A DNA stretch of 64,000 nucleotides from JAKFWI01 sp031399165 (GTDB lineage: Bacteria > Pseudomonadota > Alphaproteobacteria > Caulobacterales > Aquidulcibacteraceae): NCBI GenBank assembly GCA_031399165.1, contig JANNOO010000043.1:138275-202274 (forward strand), in the 5' to 3' direction. Shown in pieces: positions 53,817-61,146 of the stretch. Below the pieces are notes generated by a model that searched no databases, had not been told where the DNA came from, and worked only from the letters and a program-made list of their open reading frames with translations. How positions within the stretch are numbered: position 1 is the first letter of the stretch; every line of letters begins with the position of its first letter. The translations under genes and the position numbers were made by a program.

Positions 53817-54218
53817 TTAGGGCCCCGCGTGATCCATCGCCTCAGCGCCGACCATTTGGTCATCATGCCAGGCGCCGCCAGAGATGCCGATTCCGCCAAT
53901 GCACACGCCGTCGAGAACCAAGGGAAATCCGCCAGGGACGGCCAATAGATCTGGATTGGCCTGGAGTGCCCGCAAGCTCACGGGGTCATTGGCGATCATT
54001 TCAGTTAGCGCTGCGGTTGGCATCTTCATCGCAGCAGCGGTGAAAGCTTTCTTGCGTGCGGCTTCAAAGCTGGCTGCTGAGGTCAGGTCGCGGCGTGCGG
54101 CAGCTATTATGTGCCCCGATGCATCCACCGCTACGATCGAAACATCGAGTCCATATCGGCGAGCGGCTTCCAGAGTGCGGCGCAATTTCTCAAGAGCAAA
54201 GTTAAGTCGCGGGTCCAT
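53817..54218 (-). CDS. GlcG/HbpS-like heme-binding protein
   Basis: A 133-residue protein of the GlcG/HbpS family (formerly DUF336). Blocks include ALEKLRRTLEAARRYGLDVSIVAVDASGHIIAAAR, KAFTAAAM and the C-terminal GGFPLVLDGVCIGGIGISGG, which match the family closely. Members bind heme or act in small-molecule catabolic clusters with unclear activity. No signal peptide. It is the last gene of a minus-strand set with the MFS and monooxygenase genes, 5 bp after the MFS stop. Confidence 0.85.
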   Translation of the reverse strand: MDPRLNFALEKLRRTLEAARRYGLDVSIVAVDASGHIIAAARRDLTSAASFEAARKKAFTAAAMKMPTAALTEMIANDPVSLRALQANPDLLAVPGGFPLVLDGVCIGGIGISGGAWHDDQMVGAEAMDHAGP

Positions 54219-54223
54219 TGTAC

Positions 54224-55408
54224 CTACTTCTCGTTATGGCTTCGCCGGGTTGGTCCCAGCAGGATCAAAATGGCGGCTAGAACGGCAACGCCGGCAAAGC
54301 TGAAAAACATGTTTGACGCGCCAAGGACTTTGAGCGGTTCGGATACGAGCGGTGAAAGAAACTCGCCGAAGAAAATGGAGGCCATAACCGCGCCGACCAC
54401 GCCCGCCCTTTCTTCGGGCGACGTCCTGTCAAGGGCAAGCGTGGTGAGGCCGGGCAGCATAAGTCCCATTCCTGCACCGACCGGCACGAGGCCCGCGATC
54501 GCGGCATTGAAACTCGTAGCGAACCCGAGCACGCCCATGCCAATACCGGCGAATATAAGAGCCAGGGCGAACGTCCCCCAACCGCCTAACTTCGCTCGGA
54601 GCGTTGCATAGCCAAGCGCAGTTGCTATTCCGACTCCGGTCATAAGCGCGAGCGCCAGCCCGATCAGTATCGGGTCGATCACGCCCAGCTCCGCAAGAAG
54701 GAACGGGGCGTGCACACTAGGCATGAACATCACCACCGATGAGAATACGGCGAAGCCCATTAGCGCGAGGCGCGCGCGCCGAGGCCCTACGGCCGCGCCG
54801 ATATCGCTGTCGCGTTTGAGCGGCTCGACTATAGAGACCATCATTAGCGGTAGGAGCAGCGCCGTCGCTACGTAAAGCCCGAACGGAGCGCGCCAATCCA
54901 TAGTGGCGAGAACTCCGGACAGCAGTAAGAAAATCATGGAGCTTCCGGACACGGCGGCGCCTTGAAGTCCGATGACTCGATCGCGAGCCGCGCCGGAAAA
55001 ATAATCAGCGATGAGGGTGGTGCAGGCGGTCACCACTCCAGCTGCGAATAGGCCCTGCAATGACCGACCCGCCAGCAAGACCAGAAGGTTGGGAGACGCG
55101 ATGCAGAGCGCCCCGCTAGCGGCGAAGCCAAAGACCGACACCAAGAGCACCGGCTTGCGACCCACAGCATTGCACAGAAGTCCTGCGGGGAGACTCCCCA
55201 AGGCGATGAACAAAGCCGGGGTGGTCAACGCGAGACGCGCGAGGAATCCAGCGTTTGGCTCGGAAGCGAAATTGCGCTCAATAGCAGGCAGCGCCGGATT
55301 TACCGCCGCGACGAGCATCACCAGTAGCACGTTGCCTGATAGCAGAACTGGAATGCGGATAGCGTTACTGGTCCAGCGGGAAGCAGCAGGTAGCGATTGA
55401 TCTGTCAT
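54224..55408 (-). CDS. MFS transporter
   Basis: A 394-residue major-facilitator protein with about 12 hydrophobic helices. The helix 2-3 loop reads GSLPAGLLCNAVGRKPVLLVSVFGFAASG, the standard G-x-L-x-D/R-x-x-GRK motif of the family. Substrate cannot be predicted; context suggests uptake of the compound the neighbouring enzymes act on. It overlaps the monooxygenase gene by 4 bp, so the two are translated together. Confidence 0.85.
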   Translation of the reverse strand: MTDQSLPAASRWTSNAIRIPVLLSGNVLLVMLVAAVNPALPAIERNFASEPNAGFLARLALTTPALFIALGSLPAGLLCNAVGRKPVLLVSVFGFAASGALCIASPNLLVLLAGRSLQGLFAAGVVTACTTLIADYFSGAARDRVIGLQGAAVSGSSMIFLLLSGVLATMDWRAPFGLYVATALLLPLMMVSIVEPLKRDSDIGAAVGPRRARLALMGFAVFSSVVMFMPSVHAPFLLAELGVIDPILIGLALALMTGVGIATALGYATLRAKLGGWGTFALALIFAGIGMGVLGFATSFNAAIAGLVPVGAGMGLMLPGLTTLALDRTSPEERAGVVGAVMASIFFGEFLSPLVSEPLKVLGASNMFFSFAGVAVLAAILILLGPTRRSHNEK

Positions 55409-56568
55409 TGCGAAGCCCGGTTTGAGAGGGCCACGCGCTGGGCCGCTATGGCGGCTGCCCCAGTCCAGCTGAACTTGTCATGCGCGACCAGGAAGTGAGA
55501 GGCTGCAACGTGCAAGTCGCGCCAAGCTTTCTGGATGGAGCTTGTCTCCTGAACGGCAGACCCGCCTGCCAGCGTGTAAAGGCGGTCGACTGCCGAGACG
55601 CAGGCGTGCGTGGCGTGGACGGCTGAGAGGGCCATGGGCGCGAAGGCTCCGGGTCCGCCGCGTCCTTCACTGGCCGCCTTCCACGCGCGACTGACGCTGT
55701 CGCGAACGTAGGCCTTGGCCGAGTCAATCTCCGCGCGCGCTCGTCCAAGCTGGTCGTGGACAAGCCGGTCATCGCCGAGCTTGGCGGACGCCATCAATGG
55801 CGTTTTGGCCACCGCCAAGTCGAGAAAGGCGTCCCACGCCCGCCGTGCTAAACCTAGCGCAACAGCGGCGTGCGGCACCATTACCTGCGCCTGGAGCGGC
55901 ACCAGTGTAAGCCCGTTTTGCGTTGTGGGCTTTGTCGTCAGCCCCTCAAAAACCCGGTGCTCAGGTACAAATGCGTCGTTTATTTCAAAGTCCACGCTTC
56001 CGGTTCCGCGCATGCCATGGGCGCGCCATGTGTCGATCAATTGCACGTCCTTGTGCGGCAGGAAAAACGTCCTTGCCATTGGAGGAGCCGCGAGGGCGTC
56101 GGTGGCAGGGTCGACTATCAACGCCCCGGCCATAATCCAGCTGCTATGGGTTGCGCCAGTGCCCCAATCCCAGCGACCGCTCAGCCTATAGCCCCCCGGA
56201 ACCGGCTTTGCCCGTCCCTTAGGGTTGAATGAGCCGGCCGTCACAATGTTTGTTTGCCCCCAAATCTCTCGGGCTCCTGCTTCGGGAAGATATGACGCGA
56301 GTTGGTTGGTGGTGGCGCCCTTCAAAAGGCACCAGCCGACTGAGCCATCTAGCGCTGAAACGGCCTCGATCACATCGAGAACGTCCAGCATGTCTAGCTC
56401 CAGACCGCCGTAAGCGCGCGGTTGCAGGATGCGGAAGAGACCTGCATCGATCATTAGATCGACCAACTGCTGAGGCAAGCGTCGCTCATTCTCCGCCGCG
56501 GCGCTCAGAGCCCTGATCTTGGGCGCGAGGGAATCGACAGCACCCAAGACAGTTTCGATTTCGGACAT
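55405..56568 (-). CDS. Acyl-CoA-dehydrogenase-fold flavin monooxygenase
   Basis: A 387-residue protein of the acyl-CoA dehydrogenase superfamily, group D flavin monooxygenase type (as in HsaA, IacA, DszC). The N-terminal helical part has LPQQLVDLMIDAGLFRILQPRAYGG. The middle beta domain includes SGRWDWGTGATHSSWIMAGA. The C-terminal part has LAGGSAVQETSSIQKAWRDLHVAASH, near the FMN-binding end. Such enzymes need reduced flavin from a separate reductase; a flavin reductase gene lies at 60432-60962. Acyl-CoA dehydrogenase is the alternative, less likely without a CoA-binding pathway nearby. Confidence 0.75.
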   Translation of the reverse strand: MSEIETVLGAVDSLAPKIRALSAAAENERRLPQQLVDLMIDAGLFRILQPRAYGGLELDMLDVLDVIEAVSALDGSVGWCLLKGATTNQLASYLPEAGAREIWGQTNIVTAGSFNPKGRAKPVPGGYRLSGRWDWGTGATHSSWIMAGALIVDPATDALAAPPMARTFFLPHKDVQLIDTWRAHGMRGTGSVDFEINDAFVPEHRVFEGLTTKPTTQNGLTLVPLQAQVMVPHAAVALGLARRAWDAFLDLAVAKTPLMASAKLGDDRLVHDQLGRARAEIDSAKAYVRDSVSRAWKAASEGRGGPGAFAPMALSAVHATHACVSAVDRLYTLAGGSAVQETSSIQKAWRDLHVAASHFLVAHDKFSWTGAAAIAAQRVALSNRASQ

Positions 56569-56632
56569 GAGTCGAGGTTAGGCGCCGAGCGGGTCCATGC
56601 CCATAAGTAGAATTGCGTAAGCCGCGTAGGGT

Positions 56633-57454
56633 CTAGTTCAACGGCGACGCATCGGCGGAAGCGAGCTTGGCCACGTACGCGGCCAGGCGTGTGCGGCCGG
56701 ACACGCCTGCTTTGCGGAAAATTGCAGCGGTGTGAGCGTTGACCGTCCGAATAGATACGCCGAGACGAACAGCGATTTCATTATCGGAAAGGCCCATGCA
56801 GAGGCAGCCAACGACCTCTGTCTCTCGTGGCGATAGTCCGGCGAGCCAGCGCAGCGCTTGGAGGCCGCTATGGATCACGCCGCTAGCGTCTGAGCGTGCA
56901 ATCACGTGGCGCGCAGCGAAAGACAGGGCAGGAGATAGGAGCGTAAGTCGCGCGGCTTCGGCCTCTCCAAAGGGGGCGTCCGCTGCTCGTCGCCACACGG
57001 TGCAAAATACACGGCGGTCTGGCGCAACGTCCACGCCAGAGGCCGTTAAGTGGCCCATGTCGTAGGCGCCGTACAACTTGTCGTAAAGCGGGTGATCGCG
57101 GAAGCCAGACATCTGACTAGTGAAATTGGTCACTGCAGTGGCGCATCCAGCCCGCTTGGTGCGTTTGTGAACGTCGCTGACCAGCGGATCGTTGCAGATG
57201 TAGCGCTCGTTGAAATCACGCAGCGAGTCAGGACAAATATCGCTGTACACCATCCGCTCCATGCGCCAGCCCTCCCCGCTTTTTATCAGGAGGCACACAA
57301 TGCCGGCGTCGGCGCGCATTGTGCGTAAGAAGCCATGTCGTGTGACGTGCTGAAAGCTTTCCAGATCTTCGCAGCGAAGCAGACTGGAACTTAGTGCTGC
57401 AACTTCAACCGCATCGAGTGCGTGTCCTGTTCGCCTTGACATTGCATTGGTCAC
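56633..57454 (-). CDS. LuxR-type transcriptional regulator
   Basis: A 273-residue regulator. The start is GTG at 57454, directly after a GGGAGGG site; longer and shorter starts lack one. The C-terminal LuxR helix-turn-helix (about 205-262) is clear: LSPRETEVVGCLCMGLSDNEIAVRLGVSIRTVNAHTAAIFRKAGV. The N-terminal domain resembles autoinducer-binding regions (IVCLLIKSGEGWRMERMVYSD, YICNDPLVSDVH) but its ligand is unknown. It may regulate the adjacent catabolic genes. Confidence 0.8.
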   Translation of the reverse strand: MTNAMSRRTGHALDAVEVAALSSSLLRCEDLESFQHVTRHGFLRTMRADAGIVCLLIKSGEGWRMERMVYSDICPDSLRDFNERYICNDPLVSDVHKRTKRAGCATAVTNFTSQMSGFRDHPLYDKLYGAYDMGHLTASGVDVAPDRRVFCTVWRRAADAPFGEAEAARLTLLSPALSFAARHVIARSDASGVIHSGLQALRWLAGLSPRETEVVGCLCMGLSDNEIAVRLGVSIRTVNAHTAAIFRKAGVSGRTRLAAYVAKLASADASPLN

Positions 57455-57610
57455 GCATCCCTCCCCACTGTTATCGTCACCTGAGGCCTTCGCAGCCAAG
57501 CTCTAGGTGTTTCTACGGATACTATACCTGGTAACTTTGTAATCTTCGTCAAGTTTTTGTTGCGAGCTTGCCGCCATGCCTTCACATGCTGCGGCTGCGA
57601 AGCTGGAGCC

Positions 57611-57976
57611 GCTCCGAGCCTCATCTTCTATAATGGCCGTATCCCTCGCAGACGGGGAGCAGGGCCATGCATCAGCCGCATTGAAGCGTTGAACGCGAAA
57701 ACCGCGGGCTATAAGGTCCAGCTTCAGAACGATCAAATCGGTGCTTTACGGCCTTGCGACGACGCTGACCTTGTCGTCGCTTCGGGCGACTTTTTCACCG
57801 TTCCGGAAGCGCAAATCCGGTTTTTGGAGTCCGTCCAAACAGTGATAAGCGGGCGTGTGGCGTACGCGTCAGACGACTTTGCCGCTGCAGGCGATGCACC
57901 GGAAGCCGAGGTGCGGTCTTTAAGAAGAAAGCGACTAAGCGTAACAACAGACCCTTACTTCGGCATAGCGAGATAG
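57611..57976 (+). pseudogene. Internally deleted remnant of a YtcJ-like amidohydrolase
   Basis: Two pieces of an amidohydrolase are joined in frame. SLIFYNGRI (from 57611) matches the start of such enzymes (D-x-I-x-x-NG-x-I). After a short unrelated stretch, RIEALNAKTAGYKVQLQN and IGALRPCDDADLVV then FFTVPEAQIRFLESV match the C-terminal end where these enzymes read IG-S-I-x-PG-K-DADLVVLD-D-x-FTVP. The several hundred residues carrying the metal-binding catalytic core are missing. Its end overlaps the cupin gene's stop. Not expected to be functional. Confidence 0.65.
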
Positions 57977-58782
57977 AGTAAAATTGTTTGGGTGCGAGCC
58001 TTGAATAGGCCCTTGTCTTCAACATCGAGCCGTGCGCCGAATCCAGGTTCGTAGGGTCTGCCATCGGCCTCGCCGTCCCCTTCGATAACGTAAAACAAAG
58101 TCTTGCCGATCACCGCTCCATCAAGTGGCAACTCTGCATCTGCGGCTATTTTGAAGAAGCCTATGGCCAGTTCTCGCTCCGAAAAAGTTCCCATGGGCTT
58201 CCGGAACACCCCCTCAAGACTCGGGTGGGGTACGAATTCAAAGCGTTCCGGCTCCATTATCACTGGCTGGGTGTAGCGGGGCTCGGAATAGGCGATTTTT
58301 TCGCCAGTGATGTGTTCCCATGAGGCCTCGTATCCGTCCCGCACGCTCTCGCCTTCAGAAGAACTGGTGATAAACTCACCGCCCTCGAACTGGCCATAAT
58401 TCTTCATCTCGACCGCGGCGCGCTTAAGCTCTTCGCGACTTACATATCGAGCGCGGCTGGCGTTGGATGCCTGCAGAAGCAGCGTAAGCGAATAGCCTTC
58501 TGCGCTCTGCGCGTATTCGGTGCCTTCCGGGAAGTAGCCTACCTGTCCCGCGCATTGAACTTTGGAGCCAAAGCCGAACTCTCCCTTCAGAAGATAACGT
58601 ACCTGATCGAAATTATGGCGGTGTGGTGGAGCGTGGTAGCGATCCATTACCTGGACCAATGTCAGAACATAGTTGTCCGGCTGACCCTCTTCGCCGGTAA
58701 ATAAGGGTTTGAACTGAATGCCGCCGCCCCGGTGATCCAGAGGGCCGAGCCATTGTTGTGTAGTGGTATCGACAACATCCAT
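57955..58782 (-). CDS. Cupin-domain protein
   Basis: A 275-residue protein with a cupin motif in its first half: APPHRHNFDQVRYLLKGEFGFGSK, then YFPEGTEYAQSA, matching the metal-binding G-x5-HxHx3,4-E/Q-x6-G and later strand patterns. The second half (from about 180) may be a second, weaker cupin without clear ligands. Many cupins in catabolic clusters are dioxygenases, but others bind ligands; I cannot tell which. It is preceded by an 85-bp gap from the DUF59 gene and may be cotranscribed with it. Confidence 0.7.
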   Translation of the reverse strand: MDVVDTTTQQWLGPLDHRGGGIQFKPLFTGEEGQPDNYVLTLVQVMDRYHAPPHRHNFDQVRYLLKGEFGFGSKVQCAGQVGYFPEGTEYAQSAEGYSLTLLLQASNASRARYVSREELKRAAVEMKNYGQFEGGEFITSSSEGESVRDGYEASWEHITGEKIAYSEPRYTQPVIMEPERFEFVPHPSLEGVFRKPMGTFSERELAIGFFKIAADAELPLDGAVIGKTLFYVIEGDGEADGRPYEPGFGARLDVEDKGLFKARTQTILLYLAMPK

Positions 58783-58867
58783 CCGTCATCTCGCTTTTAG
58801 TTGCAGCCTAGAGGGTAGACGCAGGTACTAGTACAACTGCGTACGCGGGTGCGAGCGGTGAACGTCC

Positions 58868-59209
58868 CTAGGCCCGGGCGCGGCGCGCAGATTCCAGCTT
58901 GGCTCGATAAGACGGGGTCATTCGATCGGGGGTCCACATCAGTGATCCTTCCAGACCGACCTCTGTCTCGGCCACGCCCGGCATTGCCGCAATCCGGGCC
59001 CTGGCCTCATTCACGAGCACCGCGGCCATCATGCAGAATGGGTGCGTAAAGAGGAGGCGGACCCGGACCGTTGCTCCATGTTCACCTGCGGACACCGCAA
59101 CCTGAGACACAATTCCCATCGAAGTAAGGCCCGCCGGCGCACCAGCAGCGGCCGAGCATGGATCAATCACGTCATCCAGCGCTTCGCGGACCGCGGCCTC
59201 GGTGATCAT
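58868..59209 (-). CDS. DUF59 (MIP18-like) metal-sulfur cluster protein
   Basis: A 113-residue DUF59 protein. It shows DDVIDPCSAAAGAPAGLTSMGIV with the conserved DPC region and the THPFC segment with the second cysteine. Family members assist iron-sulfur cluster assembly or serve as small factors of oxygenases (PaaD). Its start overlaps the amidohydrolase stop by 4 bp, so the two proteins are made together; a role in loading that enzyme's metal or in an iron-sulfur oxygenase nearby is inferred. Confidence 0.85.
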   Translation of the reverse strand: MITEAAVREALDDVIDPCSAAAGAPAGLTSMGIVSQVAVSAGEHGATVRVRLLFTHPFCMMAAVLVNEARARIAAMPGVAETEVGLEGSLMWTPDRMTPSYRAKLESARRARA

Positions 59210-60279
59210 GCGGCCTTCGTCCTGAGGCGCTTGATCAGTTCCCAGGGCTCGCCAATCGCTTTGTCTTCAAGTCCGTACGGGTCGGAGCGGCAGGCGTTCT
59301 TCACCGCCTCGACGTCCCAGCCATGCTGTCGCGCGAAGTTGAGGCCGAGGATGCCTCGCTTCATCTCCTCAGTCATCGGCGTGTACCCGTATGGCGCGCG
59401 ATATGCCCAGAATGCCTCCGCTGTCGGACGCGGATGACTGCCCGTGGCGCCAGTTGCATAAAAGATGCGGTCCCACGCGCCGCTGCGCAGCAGAGGCTCC
59501 ATCATTTCTGCGAAGCGAGCTGCGTCGTTGATAGCAAAGCAGGGATTCGTCTCAAGGTTCACCGTCACGTTTGGGTAGCGCGCTAACAGCGCCGCCGTTT
59601 CTTCGGCAAAAGCGAAGCCTCCGTGGACGATCTCGAACGTCATGTCGGGAAAAGCCTCTACCACGGACGCCATGTCATCCACGTGATACGCCGGACGAGG
59701 CATAGTGGCTCCCAAAGGCACGGCCTTGTGCACGGCAATCACTTTAAGGCCGCGCTTGCGTGCATGCTCAATGATAGGGATCACGTGATCTTCGTCGCGA
59801 AGGTCTATAGGCTTGAGCCGTCCTTCGACCATATCAAGCGGATAAAACTTCAGACCGATCGCTTGTTCTTCATCTATCATTCGATCCACCCGGCCGATGG
59901 GGTCGTCCATCCATGGACTGACATCACCATAGACATGCACCCGGTGCGGCAGCTTTTTTTTCAGCTCTCGTACGATGTGAACCGGCGAGGAGCCATCTCC
60001 GAACAGGCCGTACATGGGCACGCCGTGGTAGACCGCGACGTCAGTAGCGCTCTCGCCGAAGAGCGCTTGTTCCAAAAGGGCAGGCTGATGCTGAAACGCG
60101 TCTTGGAACTCCTCGAAAGACAGGTAATAGCGCTGGTCGCCTTGGGGATGGATGCTGTGCATCGTGAACTGATGCAGCATGCGCACGACGTCGATCATGA
60201 ACGGCGCCTTGAGGTTCGACAGGCGGAAGTTGAATGCGTGAACTGTCGCGTCCACCACCAAAACGTCGCTGGAAATCAC
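59206..60279 (-). CDS. Amidohydrolase-2 family protein (metal-dependent TIM barrel)
   Basis: A 357-residue TIM-barrel protein of the amidohydrolase-2 group, which includes decarboxylases such as ACMSD and gamma-resorcylate decarboxylase as well as hydrolases. VVDATVHAFNF at the start takes the place of the usual D-x-H-x-H strand, with only one histidine. Later strands have GLKVIAVHKAVPLG (His) and FEIVHGGFAFAEETAALLARYPNV (His) and YATGATGSHPRP, where an active-site Asp is normal. Substrate unknown. Overlaps the DUF59 gene. Confidence 0.8.
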   Translation of the reverse strand: MISSDVLVVDATVHAFNFRLSNLKAPFMIDVVRMLHQFTMHSIHPQGDQRYYLSFEEFQDAFQHQPALLEQALFGESATDVAVYHGVPMYGLFGDGSSPVHIVRELKKKLPHRVHVYGDVSPWMDDPIGRVDRMIDEEQAIGLKFYPLDMVEGRLKPIDLRDEDHVIPIIEHARKRGLKVIAVHKAVPLGATMPRPAYHVDDMASVVEAFPDMTFEIVHGGFAFAEETAALLARYPNVTVNLETNPCFAINDAARFAEMMEPLLRSGAWDRIFYATGATGSHPRPTAEAFWAYRAPYGYTPMTEEMKRGILGLNFARQHGWDVEAVKNACRSDPYGLEDKAIGEPWELIKRLRTKAA

Positions 60280-60431
60280 ACTGAGGCTCCTGCCTATTTC
60301 ATGAACATTTTGGCGGTCGTTGCAAGACGATCACATAGGGAGAACCACTTAGTCGTCGAACTAGATGTGACCGGCTTCCTTGCACCAGCGTGATCGACGG
60401 CATTTGCGGACTCTTTGGGGGGCGTCGATAC

Positions 60432-60962
60432 TTATTGAGAAGGGGAGGCGAGCGTCCGATACGCACTCGCATAATAGATCAAGGGTTCAACCGCAGGCTC
60501 ACTTGTCACGACGTTGATAACTTCGGCGACAAAAAGCACATGATCTCCGGCCGGCTGCTGCGACCATGGCCGGCAGATGAATGTTGCGGTGCAGCCGGCC
60601 AGAACTGGAGCGCCCGACGGATCTTGATGCCAGTCGACGGCTTTCCATCCAGGAAACCTGCGTGTGAAATGTTTCGACAGCCACCGTTGTTCTGCAGCGA
60701 GGAGATTCACCGAGTAAATGTCGGCTGTCTCGAAGGCTGCCAACCGGCTCGATCCCGATCCGATGCTGAACAGGATCAATGGCGGGTCAAGGGACAGGGA
60801 ATTGAACGAGTTTGCAGTTATCCCGACGGGATCGCCTCGGCCATGACGAGCGCCCAGAACCGCCACGCCGATTGCAAAGCGGCTGAGGGCGCGCCGCAGT
60901 TCCTGGGGCGGGACGGGCTGTACCGTAACGGCGCCGGCACATTTCAGAGGCGCAGAATCCAT
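60432..60962 (-). CDS. Flavin reductase (HpaC-like)
   Basis: A 176-residue FMN-binding flavin reductase domain protein. Hallmarks are LSRFAIGVAVLGARHGRGDPVGITANSFNSLSLDPPLILFSIG and DIYSVNLLAAEQRWLSKHF, typical of the reductase component of two-component monooxygenases. It supplies reduced FMN or FAD. It is most likely the partner of the flavin monooxygenase at 55405-56568, though about 3.9 kb away. Divergent from the TonB receptor gene. Confidence 0.88.
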   Translation of the reverse strand: MDSAPLKCAGAVTVQPVPPQELRRALSRFAIGVAVLGARHGRGDPVGITANSFNSLSLDPPLILFSIGSGSSRLAAFETADIYSVNLLAAEQRWLSKHFTRRFPGWKAVDWHQDPSGAPVLAGCTATFICRPWSQQPAGDHVLFVAEVINVVTSEPAVEPLIYYASAYRTLASPSQ

Positions 60963-61088
60963 GAATTGGATCGTGACGCCGGCTGACTACCTTTCGCTAT
61001 CGGGAAAAATACGTAGCCCTGCATCCGCGCCCGAATAGAAGATATCACCTTTTCTTGTCTGGAAAGCTATGGTATAGGTTTCGTTACG

Positions 61089-61130
61089 CGAGCGCCAAAG
61101 GCGCCATTTGAACGAGCGCCAAAAGGCGCC
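61089..61130 (+). repeat. Twin hairpin repeats in the TonB receptor leader
   Basis: CGAGCGCCAAAGGCGCC (61089-61105) and the near-copy with one extra A (61113-61130) are tandem repeats, each able to form a 5-bp GC hairpin with an A-rich loop. They end a few bases before the GGGGGGG ribosome-binding region of the gene starting at 61147. They may regulate translation or mRNA stability. Confidence 0.65.
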
Positions 61131-61146
61131 GTCGAGGGGGGGAAAT

